Source: Candidatus Binatia bacterium
GTDB lineage: Bacteria > Desulfobacterota > Binatia > UBA9968
Assembly: GCA_036504975.1 (NCBI GenBank)
Contig: DASXUF010000010.1
Span: 1 to 44,323 of the forward strand
Reading direction: 5' to 3'
Length of the DNA: 44,323 nucleotides
Shown here: positions 32,976-39,527 of the stretch, piece after piece
Layout: every line of letters starts with the position of its first letter
Numbering within the stretch: the first letter of the stretch is position 1
Translations under genes and position numbers: made by a program
The notes under the pieces: model-generated
Databases searched by the model: none
Told to the model about the DNA's origin: nothing
The model's input: only the letters and a program-made list of their open reading frames with translations

Positions 32976-33008
32976 TCAGCCTGAGGCTGACCAGCCTAAA
33001 GCTGATCC
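32976..33008. repeat. AGCCTGAGGCTGA inverted repeat
   Basis: TCAGCCTGAGGCTGACCAGC followed by CTAAAGCTGATC is made of interleaved palindromes. A related copy (GGCTGATCAGCCTTAGGCTG) is at 44252-44274. It lies 42 bases before the copy-3 Rieske start. Confidence 0.6.
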
Positions 33009-33049
33009 GGGGGAATGACGTTTGTGGTGTGACGTTACAAAGTTGAAGC

Positions 33050-34336
33050 ATGATCGACGTTAAAAATTTGACCGACGGCGAGCGCGGGCTCATCGATCGG
33101 AGGATTTTTTCCGACCCCGAGATTTATCGGCTCGAGCTGGAGCGCATCTTCGCGCGCTGCTGGCTCTACCTCGCCCACGAAAGCCAGATCCCGAATCCCG
33201 GCGACTTCTTTACGACCTACATGGGCGAAGACCCGGTGATTGTCTGCCGCGGTCAGGACCAAAAGATCCGCGCGTTCTTAAACGTCTGCCGCCACCGGGG
33301 AAACCGCGTCTGCCGCCTGGAGCAAGGCAACGCGAATTCTTTTACCTGTTCGTACCACGGCTGGACGTACGGCAACGAGGGGAGTCTCATCGGCGTCCCC
33401 TACTTCAAGGAATACTACTACGGCGAGTTAAAGAGAGAGGAATGGGGCCTCGTACCCGTGGCGCAACTGGACAGCTACAAAGGGCTTATCTTCGCGACCT
33501 TCGATCCGAAGGCCGCGCCGCTCGTGGAATACCTCGGGCACATGGCATGGTATCTGGACTTCATCGTCGATCGGCGCGCAGGCGCCGCCGAGGTGCTGGG
33601 CGGCGTCCACAAGTGGACGGTCAACGCCAACTGGAAGCTTCCCGCGGAGAACTTCGTCGGCGACTGGTATCACACCTTCACCACGCACGGGTCGGCTTTT
33701 CAGGTGGGCTACGCCGCCGCCAAAGTCGGCATAGGTTCCAGCGAGCAGGCGCCGGGATTTCAGATCAGCCTCGGCGGAGGACACGGCCTCGGCGGCCGCC
33801 AGGTCGAGGGCAAAGGAGTACAGCTCCCTTATGCCCCGGTGATCGCGAATTATCTGCGCGACATCGAGCCCGAGCTCGAGCGGCGCCTCGGGCAAGCCCG
33901 AGCGCGAACGATCCGGCCGGTCCACGGCACCGTGTTCCCCCATTTTTCTTTTCTGTACATCACGCCGACGATCCGCGTGTGGCATCCCAAAGGGCCGGAG
34001 AAAACCGAGGTGTGGTCATGGTGCATCGTCGACAAAGAAGCGCCGGCGGAAGTCAAGGAGGCGTTTCGGCTCTTCTATCTCAGGCGCTTCAGCCCGGGCG
34101 GAACCTGGGAGCAGGATGACGGCGACAACTGGACGCGGATCACGGAGACGAGCCGGGGCGCCGGCGCGCGGCGCGTTCCGGCGAACTATCAGATGGGCCT
34201 CGGCCACGAGCGCGGCCACGGCGAGCTCCGCGGCCGGATCGGCGAGATCATCAGCGACATCAACCAGCGGAATTTTTATCAACGCTGGGCGGACCTTCTG
34301 GCGGAAGATAAACATGCTTCGACAAGCTCAGCATGA
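33050..34336 (+). CDS. Rieske ring-hydroxylating oxygenase alpha subunit (copy 3)
   Basis: 428 residues. Rieske ligands Cys80, His82, Cys100, His103; iron ligands His208 and His213 in [13 protein letters not shown]. Near-identical to copy 2 around the Rieske domain but different around the catalytic pocket, for example between residues 205 and 250, which suggests a changed substrate range after duplication. The last residues, KHASTSSA, are encoded by a dispersed repeat starting at 34316, so the ancestral end was probably a few residues shorter. A beta-subunit gene follows. Confidence 0.94.
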   Translation: MIDVKNLTDGERGLIDRRIFSDPEIYRLELERIFARCWLYLAHESQIPNPGDFFTTYMGEDPVIVCRGQDQKIRAFLNVCRHRGNRVCRLEQGNANSFTCSYHGWTYGNEGSLIGVPYFKEYYYGELKREEWGLVPVAQLDSYKGLIFATFDPKAAPLVEYLGHMAWYLDFIVDRRAGAAEVLGGVHKWTVNANWKLPAENFVGDWYHTFTTHGSAFQVGYAAAKVGIGSSEQAPGFQISLGGGHGLGGRQVEGKGVQLPYAPVIANYLRDIEPELERRLGQARARTIRPVHGTVFPHFSFLYITPTIRVWHPKGPEKTEVWSWCIVDKEAPAEVKEAFRLFYLRRFSPGGTWEQDDGDNWTRITETSRGAGARRVPANYQMGLGHERGHGELRGRIGEIISDINQRNFYQRWADLLAEDKHASTSSA

Positions 34337-34384
34337 ACGGAAAGTCATGTAATCTCCGTTCGCCCTGAGCCTTGTCGAAGGGCG
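34316..34384. repeat. CTTCGACAAGCTCAGC inverted repeat
   Basis: GCTTCGACAAGCTCAGCATG (from 34316) faces CCGTTCGCCCTGAGCCTTGT (from 34356), giving a long hairpin. It overlaps the end of the copy-3 Rieske gene and separates it from its beta subunit. Confidence 0.75.
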
Positions 34385-34431
34385 AGGCAGGTTCGTCACC
34401 GGAAGAAAAAACACAAACGGACGAAACAAGT

Positions 34432-34962
34432 ATGACTCACGAAAACTCACGAAGCGTCTCTGACCCGCGGCATCGCGAGATCGAACACTTTCTCTTCCAC
34501 GAAGCGCGGCTGCTCGACGAGCGGCGCTTCCACGAATGGGTCGAGCTTTTCACGGAAGACGCGCGCTACTGGATGCCGATCCGCTCGGATCGGTCCGGGA
34601 ACGAGCCCGCTCGCGAATTTACCAAGGATAACGAGCTGGCGTTTTTCGACGAGACCAAAGAGACGTTGAAGCAGCGCGCGCAAAAGCTCGATTCCGGAAT
34701 GGCGTGGGCCGAGGAGCCGCGCTCGCGCACGCGCCATCTCGTCGCCAACGTCGAGGCTTACGAAACGGACGGTCCCGCGCAGGTAAAAGTCTACTGCAAT
34801 TTCATCGTCTACCGCACGCGCCTGGAGACCAAAGAGGATCTCTTCGTCGGCTGGCGCGAGGATCTCCTGAGAAAAGAAAAAGATTCCTGGAAGATCGCCG
34901 GAAGAAAGATTTTCCTCGATCAAACCGTGCTCTTCGCGGACAACTTGAGCATTTTTTTCTAG
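34432..34962 (+). CDS. Aromatic-ring-hydroxylating dioxygenase beta subunit
   Basis: 176 residues of the SnoaL-like Rieske-beta type: IEHFLFHEARLLDERRFHEW, LFTEDARYWMPIRSDR, NVEAYETDGPAQVKVYCNF, and KDSWKIAGRKIFLDQ with the SIFF end. The ATG at 34432 is preferred over a TTG at 34372 that lies in the dispersed repeat. It is the only beta subunit in this operon and may serve both copies 2 and 3. Converges with the aldolase gene 21 bases on. Confidence 0.92.
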   Translation: MTHENSRSVSDPRHREIEHFLFHEARLLDERRFHEWVELFTEDARYWMPIRSDRSGNEPAREFTKDNELAFFDETKETLKQRAQKLDSGMAWAEEPRSRTRHLVANVEAYETDGPAQVKVYCNFIVYRTRLETKEDLFVGWREDLLRKEKDSWKIAGRKIFLDQTVLFADNLSIFF

Positions 34963-34983
34963 AAGAAGATCTCTGGTCTCTCC

Positions 34984-36009
34984 CTACGCCGCGGCGTGCT
35001 TCTTTTTTTCCGCCAGCTCCATCGCCACCTCGACGATCATGTCCTCCTGGCCGCCTACGACCTTGCGCCTGCCGAGCTCGACCAGGATGTCGCGCGCGTC
35101 CACGCCGAACTGCTGCGCGGCCTTGTCCGCGTGGAGAAGAAAGCTGGAATAGACTCCGGCGTAGCCCATGGTAAGACTGGCCTTGCCGATGCGCACGGGC
35201 TTCGGCATGATCGGCCGGACGACCTCTTCGGCCGTGTCCATGATTTTCCAGAGATCGATGCCGGTTTCATAACCCAGCTTATTCAGCACCGCGACCAGCA
35301 CCTCCGTCGGGGTATTGCCGGAGCCCGCCCCCAAACCACAAGTGCAGGCGTCCAGCCAGCGCGCTCCCTCTTCGATTGCGACCACGCTGTTCGCGACGGC
35401 GAGCGAGAGATTGTTGTGGCCGTGGAAGCCGATGCCGATCTTCAGTGCCGCGCGCAGGGCCGCCACGCGCTCTTTGACCGTGTGGGGCATGAGGGCGCCG
35501 GCGGAATCGGTCACCAGCACCACGTCGGCGCCGGCGGCCTCCATGATCTTTCCTTGTTCGACGAGCTTCTCCGGCGAGGCCATGTGGGAGAGCATGAGCA
35601 TGCCGATGGTTTCCATGCCCATCTTTTTCGCCAGCCCGATGTGCTGCTCCGAAACGTCCGCCTCGGTCACGTGCGTGGCGATCTGCGCCACTTTGGCGCC
35701 GCAATCGGCCGCCATCTTGAGATCCTCTTTGGTGCCGATGCCGGGAAGGAGGAGGACGGCGAGCTTCCCCTTCTTGATCACCGACGAGGCCGCCTTGAGC
35801 AGCTCCAGCTCGGCCTGCTTGGAAAATCCGTAAGTGACCGTCGAGCCGCCGAGCCCGTCGCCGTGGGAAACCTCGATCATCTCCACGCCGGCATCGTCCA
35901 GCCCCTTGGCGACCTTCGCCACCTGCTCGGCGGTGAACTGGTGGCTCAGCGCGTGGCTGCCGTCCCTGAGGGTGCTGTCGAGGATATGGACGAAAGTTTT
36001 CTCGCTCAT
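34984..36009 (-). CDS. bphI: 4-hydroxy-2-oxovalerate aldolase
   Basis: 341-residue class II aldolase that splits 4-hydroxy-2-oxovalerate to pyruvate and acetaldehyde. The DSTLRDGSHA motif (11-20) is the DRE-TIM signature holding the catalytic arginine and metal-binding aspartate, and GFHGHNN carries the two metal histidines. VSHGDGLGGSTVTYGF and the C-terminal DHAdomain region that contacts the dehydrogenase are also present. The ATG at 36009 has an AAGGAGAA site; a longer frame upstream is encoded by a hairpin repeat and rejected. It follows the acetaldehyde dehydrogenase gene by 14 bases, matching their known physical complex. Confidence 0.97.
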   Translation of the reverse strand: MSEKTFVHILDSTLRDGSHALSHQFTAEQVAKVAKGLDDAGVEMIEVSHGDGLGGSTVTYGFSKQAELELLKAASSVIKKGKLAVLLLPGIGTKEDLKMAADCGAKVAQIATHVTEADVSEQHIGLAKKMGMETIGMLMLSHMASPEKLVEQGKIMEAAGADVVLVTDSAGALMPHTVKERVAALRAALKIGIGFHGHNNLSLAVANSVVAIEEGARWLDACTCGLGAGSGNTPTEVLVAVLNKLGYETGIDLWKIMDTAEEVVRPIMPKPVRIGKASLTMGYAGVYSSFLLHADKAAQQFGVDARDILVELGRRKVVGGQEDMIVEVAMELAEKKKHAAA

Positions 36010-36020
36010 GACTTCTCCTT

Positions 36021-36060
36021 CCCTCACCCTCTCCCAGAGGGAGAGGGATGGGGTGAGGGT
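36021..36060. repeat. CCCTCTCCC hairpin repeat
   Basis: CCCTCACCCTCTCCC faces GGGAGAGGGATGGGGTGAGGG around a short loop. It covers the end of the acetaldehyde dehydrogenase gene and the gap before the aldolase. Related copies are at 38037, 38428, 39482, 42425 and 42485. Confidence 0.85.
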
Positions 36061-36959
36061 TTCTTCCACGTGCCTGCGATCAGATGGCGTGCGATCTCCT
36101 CGCCGACCTTCACCGCCGCCGAGGTCATGATGTCTAAATTGCCCGCGTACTTGGGCAGGTAGTCGCCGGCGCCTTCGACTTCGACGAACAGCGTGACCTT
36201 CTTCTTGCTCTTGCCGTTGGGGACGTCTTCGATCAAAGGCTTGGCCAACAGGCGATAACCCGCGACATATTCCTTGATCCGGCGAATCATCTCGTCGATG
36301 GATTTTTTCAATTTTTCCGGATCGGCGTCCTCGACGACGCCGTAGACGGTGTTGCGCATGAGGATCGGCGGCTCGGCCGGGTTGAGCACGATGATGGCTT
36401 TGCCGCGCTTCGCGCCGCCGATCTTTTCCAGGCCGCGCGCGGTGGTATCGGTGAACTCGTCGATGTTTTGCCGCGTCCCCGGGCCGGCGCTTTTGCTGGC
36501 GATCGTCGCGACGATCTCGGCGTATTGCACGGGGCCTGCTTCTCCCAGAGCGTAGATGAGCGGCACGGTGGCCTGGCCGCCGCAGCTCACGAGATTGACG
36601 TTGGGCTCGCCCACGTGCTCGTTCAAGTTGACGAGCGGAATCACGTAGGGGCCGACCGCCGCCGGAGTGAGATCGATGGCGATCTTGTTTGCCGCTCTGA
36701 GCAGCGGCGCGTGCTGCACGTGCGCCTTTGCGGTCGTCGCCTCGAAGACGATGTCGAAGAGATCTTTCTGTCGCAGCAGCCCGTCGATGCCCTCGTGGGT
36801 CGTGGCCAGCCCTTCGGCCTTGGCGCGGGCCAGCCCTTCCGAATCGGCGATGATGCCGGCCATGATCGTCGGGACGAGAGACCGGCTCCGCTTCAACTTG
36901 TGGAGCAGATCGGTCCCGATATTGCCGGAGCCCAAAATAGCCGCGCGAATTTTTTCCAT
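36024..36959 (-). CDS. bphJ: Acetaldehyde dehydrogenase (acylating)
   Basis: 311 residues. Oxidises acetaldehyde from the aldolase to acetyl-CoA with NAD and CoA, taking it through a tunnel between the two enzymes. LGSGNIGTD (9-17) binds NAD and Cys126 in [13 protein letters not shown] is the catalytic thiol; [13 protein letters not shown] and [14 protein letters not shown] are further family marks. The final residues ([11 protein letters not shown]) are read from a CCCTCTCCC hairpin repeat, so the original C-terminus near GTWKK was probably extended by repeat insertion. Confidence 0.96.
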   Translation of the reverse strand: MEKIRAAILGSGNIGTDLLHKLKRSRSLVPTIMAGIIADSEGLARAKAEGLATTHEGIDGLLRQKDLFDIVFEATTAKAHVQHAPLLRAANKIAIDLTPAAVGPYVIPLVNLNEHVGEPNVNLVSCGGQATVPLIYALGEAGPVQYAEIVATIASKSAGPGTRQNIDEFTDTTARGLEKIGGAKRGKAIIVLNPAEPPILMRNTVYGVVEDADPEKLKKSIDEMIRRIKEYVAGYRLLAKPLIEDVPNGKSKKKVTLFVEVEGAGDYLPKYAGNLDIMTSAAVKVGEEIARHLIAGTWKKPSPHPSPSGRG

Positions 36960-37028
36960 GAGAGTTCCTCTAGTAGCTTTTAGATTCTTACGTTTGAAAT
37001 GTTATACACAAGAACTACAAGAAAATTT

Positions 37029-37105
37029 ATCGCGCCAAGACGCCAAGAACGCAAAGAAAGAAATATTTCTCCGAACTTGGCGCGCTTTGCGTCTTTGCGC
37101 GAGGC
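37029..37105. repeat. GCAAAGACGCCAAG inverted repeat
   Basis: CGCGCCAAGACGCCAAGAAC and GCAAAGAAAG on the left face CTTGGCGCGCTTTGCGTCTT and GCGCG on the right, a large hairpin in the 245-base gap between hydratase and acetaldehyde dehydrogenase genes. The remainder of the gap shows no gene. Members of the same family are at 19827-20052 and 44137-44162. Confidence 0.75.
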
Positions 37106-37204
37106 ATCTTTTCTCCGATTCCGTAACCCGAATGCAGGCGAAACTTTCAAATATTTTTGCTTAGCTATTACCACGCTTCTTTGACTGACGACTGACCGCT
37201 ATCT

Positions 37205-37993
37205 TCATACGAACCGCACCGAAACCGTGCCGAGGCCGTCGAACGAAGCGCGCAAATGATCTCCGGCCGCCACATCAACGGCCGCTGAGATCGCTCCCGG
37301 CATGACGATCTCTCCCGCTTGCAGCGCCACTCCGAACTCTCCGATGGCGTTGGCGAGCCACGCCACGGCGTTGGCCGGATGGCCGAGGATCGCGGCCCCG
37401 GCGCCGGTGTGCGCCACCTGCCCGTTTTTCTCCATCACCATGCCGATCAATTTGAGATCCAACTGATCCACCCGGCGCGGCGGACCGCCCAGGACGACGC
37501 GCGCCGAAGAGGCGTTGTCCGCGATCGTATCGCAGAGCTTGATCTTCCACCCTTCGATGCGGCTGTCGATGATCTCCAGCGCCGGAACCACGAAGCGCGC
37601 CGCAGCCATCACCTGCATCGGCGTCACCCCCGGCCCCTTGAGGTCGCGCTCGAGGATGAAAGCAATCTCGGGCTCGATCTTCGGTTGGATCAGCTCCTTG
37701 ACCGGGAACGCGCTCCCGTCCTGAACGATCATGTGGTCGAGGATGTGGCCGTAATCGGGCTGGTCCACGTTCAGCATCTTTTGCATCGCCTGGCTCGTGA
37801 GACCGATCTTTTTTCCCACCACCTTCGCTCCGGCCTGCTTTTTCATGTCGATCAAGGTGAGCTGTATGGCATAAGCGTCCGCTGCGGTGATTCCCGGAAT
37901 CGTCGTCGTCAGCGGCGCCAGAGTCGAGCGGCTCTGCTCCGCCTGCCGAAGACGCGCCGCCCACTCTTTGATTTGCGCTTCCGTCAAAGCCAT
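37205..37993 (-). CDS. 2-keto-4-pentenoate hydratase
   Basis: 262 residues, BphH/MhpD-like (the family also includes 4-oxalocrotonate decarboxylase). It adds water to 2-hydroxypenta-2,4-dienoate, giving the aldolase substrate. Metal-binding glutamates lie in IEPEIAFILERDL (about 104-116), with VGKKIGLTSQAMQKML, PALEIIDSRIEGW and GHPANAVAWLANAIGEFG. Its AGGAGA ribosome site lies in the end of the upstream DUF559 gene, one base before it. Fits between the hydrolases and the bphI/bphJ pair in the pathway. Confidence 0.94.
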   Translation of the reverse strand: MALTEAQIKEWAARLRQAEQSRSTLAPLTTTIPGITAADAYAIQLTLIDMKKQAGAKVVGKKIGLTSQAMQKMLNVDQPDYGHILDHMIVQDGSAFPVKELIQPKIEPEIAFILERDLKGPGVTPMQVMAAARFVVPALEIIDSRIEGWKIKLCDTIADNASSARVVLGGPPRRVDQLDLKLIGMVMEKNGQVAHTGAGAAILGHPANAVAWLANAIGEFGVALQAGEIVMPGAISAAVDVAAGDHLRASFDGLGTVSVRFV

Positions 37994-37994
37994 G

Positions 37995-38420
37995 TCAGTT
38001 TCTCCTAAGTTGCGTCCTCTTAGAATGAGACTTGATCACCCTCTCCCGCTTAACGGGAGAGGGTAGGGGTGAGGGTTCTTCTAAGACCTCGGCAATCCTT
38101 TGTAAAACAGCCTCGGTATTTTGAAGCGCGTCATGGTCCCAAAACCGGAGAACGCGATATCCGAGGGTCGACAAAAATTGGGTCCTCGCAAGATCCTTGT
38201 CCGCCTGCTCAAGATGCTGACTTCCATCTAGTTTGATAACCAGCTGTTTTTCAAGGCAGCAAAAATCAACGATGTACACACCGATAGGCTGCTGACGCCG
38301 GAACTTCGCGCCACAAATCTGTCTTGCACGCAGTCGGGTCCAAAGATGCCGTTCGGAATCAGTCTGATCGCGGCGCAAACGGCGAGCAAGCGCCCGACTT
38401 CTTGAAACGTTATTGATCAT
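37995..38420 (-). CDS. DUF559 endonuclease-like protein with altered motif
   Basis: 141 residues of the DUF559 family, related to very-short-patch-repair and other restriction-like nucleases. ARRLRRDQTDSERHLW, LRARQICGAKFRRQQPIG, and VDFCC are typical. The core motif, normally VIE-DG-xxH, reads VIKLDGSQH: lysine replaces the expected catalytic glutamate, so it may be inactive. The C-terminal PSPLPSPVKRERV is encoded by a CCCTCTCCC hairpin, and a second hairpin lies upstream at 38428. It interrupts a catabolic operon with no functional link, suggesting a cassette insertion. Confidence 0.88.
   Translation of the reverse strand: MINNVSRSRALARRLRRDQTDSERHLWTRLRARQICGAKFRRQQPIGVYIVDFCCLEKQLVIKLDGSQHLEQADKDLARTQFLSTLGYRVLRFWDHDALQNTEAVLQRIAEVLEEPSPLPSPVKRERVIKSHSKRTQLRRN
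38037..38077. repeat. CCCTCTCCC hairpin repeat inside the DUF559 gene
   Basis: CACCCTCTCCCGCTTAACGG continuing to GGGAGAGGGTAGGGGTGAGGG forms a stem of about 9 pairs with extensions. It encodes the C-terminal tail of the DUF559 protein. Confidence 0.85.
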
Positions 38421-38427
38421 TTCCTGC

Positions 38428-38466
38428 TCTCACCCTCACCCTTCCCTCTCCCTCTGGGAGAGGGTG
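38428..38466. repeat. CCCTCTCCC hairpin repeat upstream of the DUF559 gene
   Basis: CTCACCCTCACCCTTCCCTC and CCTCTGGGAGAGGGTG. Together with 38037-38077 it brackets most of the DUF559 gene. Confidence 0.8.
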
Positions 38467-38496
38467 TAGAACAGAAATCAGAGACCGTGATTCCGA

Positions 38497-39372
38497 CTAC
38501 CAGTATCTGCTTCGATACGTGTCGATCTGCAGATCGCTCGGTTCGCTGCTCAAGAACTCGCCGAGCACCCGGTTGAAAATATCCGGCTGCTCGAATTGCG
38601 GCCAGTGCGCCGCCTTGTCCACCAGGACAAAACGCGAGCCGGGCACCGCCTGGTGCACCTTTTCCGCCACCGGCCACGGACAGGTCGGATTGTGCGTCGT
38701 CCAGAAAAAGAGGATCGGCGCTTTCAGCTTCGGAATCTTCTCGATCAGACCATAATGTTTCCGGTCGCCGCCTTGCGCCACACGCTCGATGAACTCCGGC
38801 TGGCTGTAGATCTTGAGCCGGATCGCCACCAATTCGTCCGGCAGAATTTTAGGATCGTGAAACAGCCACTCCATGCGCTTGCGGATGGTTTCCATCGTGG
38901 TCTTTTCCACTACGTCCTTGGTGAGCTCGCGCAGCCGGCTCTGCCCGGTGAGATAACCGTGCTCGTTGGATGGAATGCCGCCCACGATCAACCCCAGTTT
39001 CATCACCCGCTCGGGATGCTCGTGCGCGGTGTAGACCGATATCTGACCGCCCTGAGACTCACCCACGAGATGGGCTTTTCGAATCCCGGCCGCGTCCATC
39101 AAATCCAACAGGTGTTTGGAGAAGGCCTCGAGATTATAAGTCAGCTTCGGCTTGTCGGTGTAGCCGTGGCCGAGATAATCGATGGCGAGGACACGGAAAT
39201 GCTCGGACAGGGGAATCAAGTTGCGTATCCAGGTTTCCGCGTGGCCGCCGCCTCCGTGCAGCAAGATGACCGGCTCGCCGCTTCCCTTCTCGAAACAGCG
39301 CGTCCTTACGGCGCCGGCCGTGTAATACTTCTCAAGCGGTTTGAACGCTTCAAGCTCTTGGATGAACGACAT
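38497..39372 (-). CDS. Alpha/beta hydrolase, meta-cleavage hydrolase type
   Basis: 291 residues, similar to the hydrolase at 29440 and equal in length. LLHGGGGHAETWIRN is the oxyanion region, GESQGG carries nucleophile Ser106, and DKAAHWPQFEQPD carries the catalytic histidine. It likely hydrolyses ring-fission products like BphD, possibly with different side-chain preference. First gene of the DUF559-hydratase-bphJ-bphI series on this strand; a permease gene lies upstream in the same direction. Confidence 0.88.
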   Translation of the reverse strand: MSFIQELEAFKPLEKYYTAGAVRTRCFEKGSGEPVILLHGGGGHAETWIRNLIPLSEHFRVLAIDYLGHGYTDKPKLTYNLEAFSKHLLDLMDAAGIRKAHLVGESQGGQISVYTAHEHPERVMKLGLIVGGIPSNEHGYLTGQSRLRELTKDVVEKTTMETIRKRMEWLFHDPKILPDELVAIRLKIYSQPEFIERVAQGGDRKHYGLIEKIPKLKAPILFFWTTHNPTCPWPVAEKVHQAVPGSRFVLVDKAAHWPQFEQPDIFNRVLGEFLSSEPSDLQIDTYRSRYW

Positions 39373-39422
39373 AAGACCTCCTCAAATTATCCAAATCCAG
39401 GTGAAATGGAAAGAGCACCCTT

Positions 39423-39467
39423 GTTCAAGTCGTTCAAACCGTTTGAATCGTTCCAATCGTTTGAACC
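39423..39467. repeat. Five 9-base tandem units
   Basis: GTTCAAGTC, GTTCAAACC, GTTTGAATC, GTTCCAATC and GTTTGAACC follow each other without spacers. The units GTTCAAACC and GTTTGAACC are near-complements, so the array can also fold. Too short and spacer-free for CRISPR. Confidence 0.75.
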
Positions 39468-39481
39468 CCTTGTGCCTTTTT

Positions 39482-39527
39482 CCCTCACCCCTTCCCTCTC
39501 CCTCTGGGAGAGGGAGAGGGTGAGGGT
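39482..39527. repeat. CCCTCTCCC hairpin repeat
   Basis: CCCTCACCCCTTCCCTCTCC answered by GGGAGAGGGAGAGGGTGAGG, directly after the permease stop. It could act as a transcription attenuator. Confidence 0.85.

Larger units (their letters stand above)
32691..32978 (+). ncRNA. Candidate structured RNA element, copy 2 (interrupted)
   Basis: Homologue of 30317-30538. The core 32699-32780 and the 3' block 32939-32976 are conserved, but the middle is enlarged by a CTTCGAC-type repeat and an AT-rich repeat. The inner helix pairs 32716-32724 with 32760-32768 with two mismatches; its closing pair is A-T here versus G-C in copy 1, a compensatory change. GTCGGA (32754) and TCCGAC (32771) form a six-base hairpin. 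It lies upstream of the copy-3 Rieske gene. Confidence 0.55.

Noticed and set aside
34372-34431. N-terminal extension of the beta subunit from a TTG
   Set aside because: The added 20 residues are read from a dispersed repeat; the ATG at 34432 matches the family start.
36010-36069. N-terminal extension of the aldolase
   Set aside because: The extra residues ([11 protein letters not shown]) are translated from the CCCTCTCCC hairpin; ATG 36009 has a proper ribosome site.
35000-36162. Long plus-strand frame opposite the aldolase
   Set aside because: It is the antisense shadow of a high-GC gene, with histidine- and aspartate-rich composition and no family features.
39423-39467. CRISPR-like array
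   Set aside because: Units are only nine bases with no spacers, and no cas genes are present.
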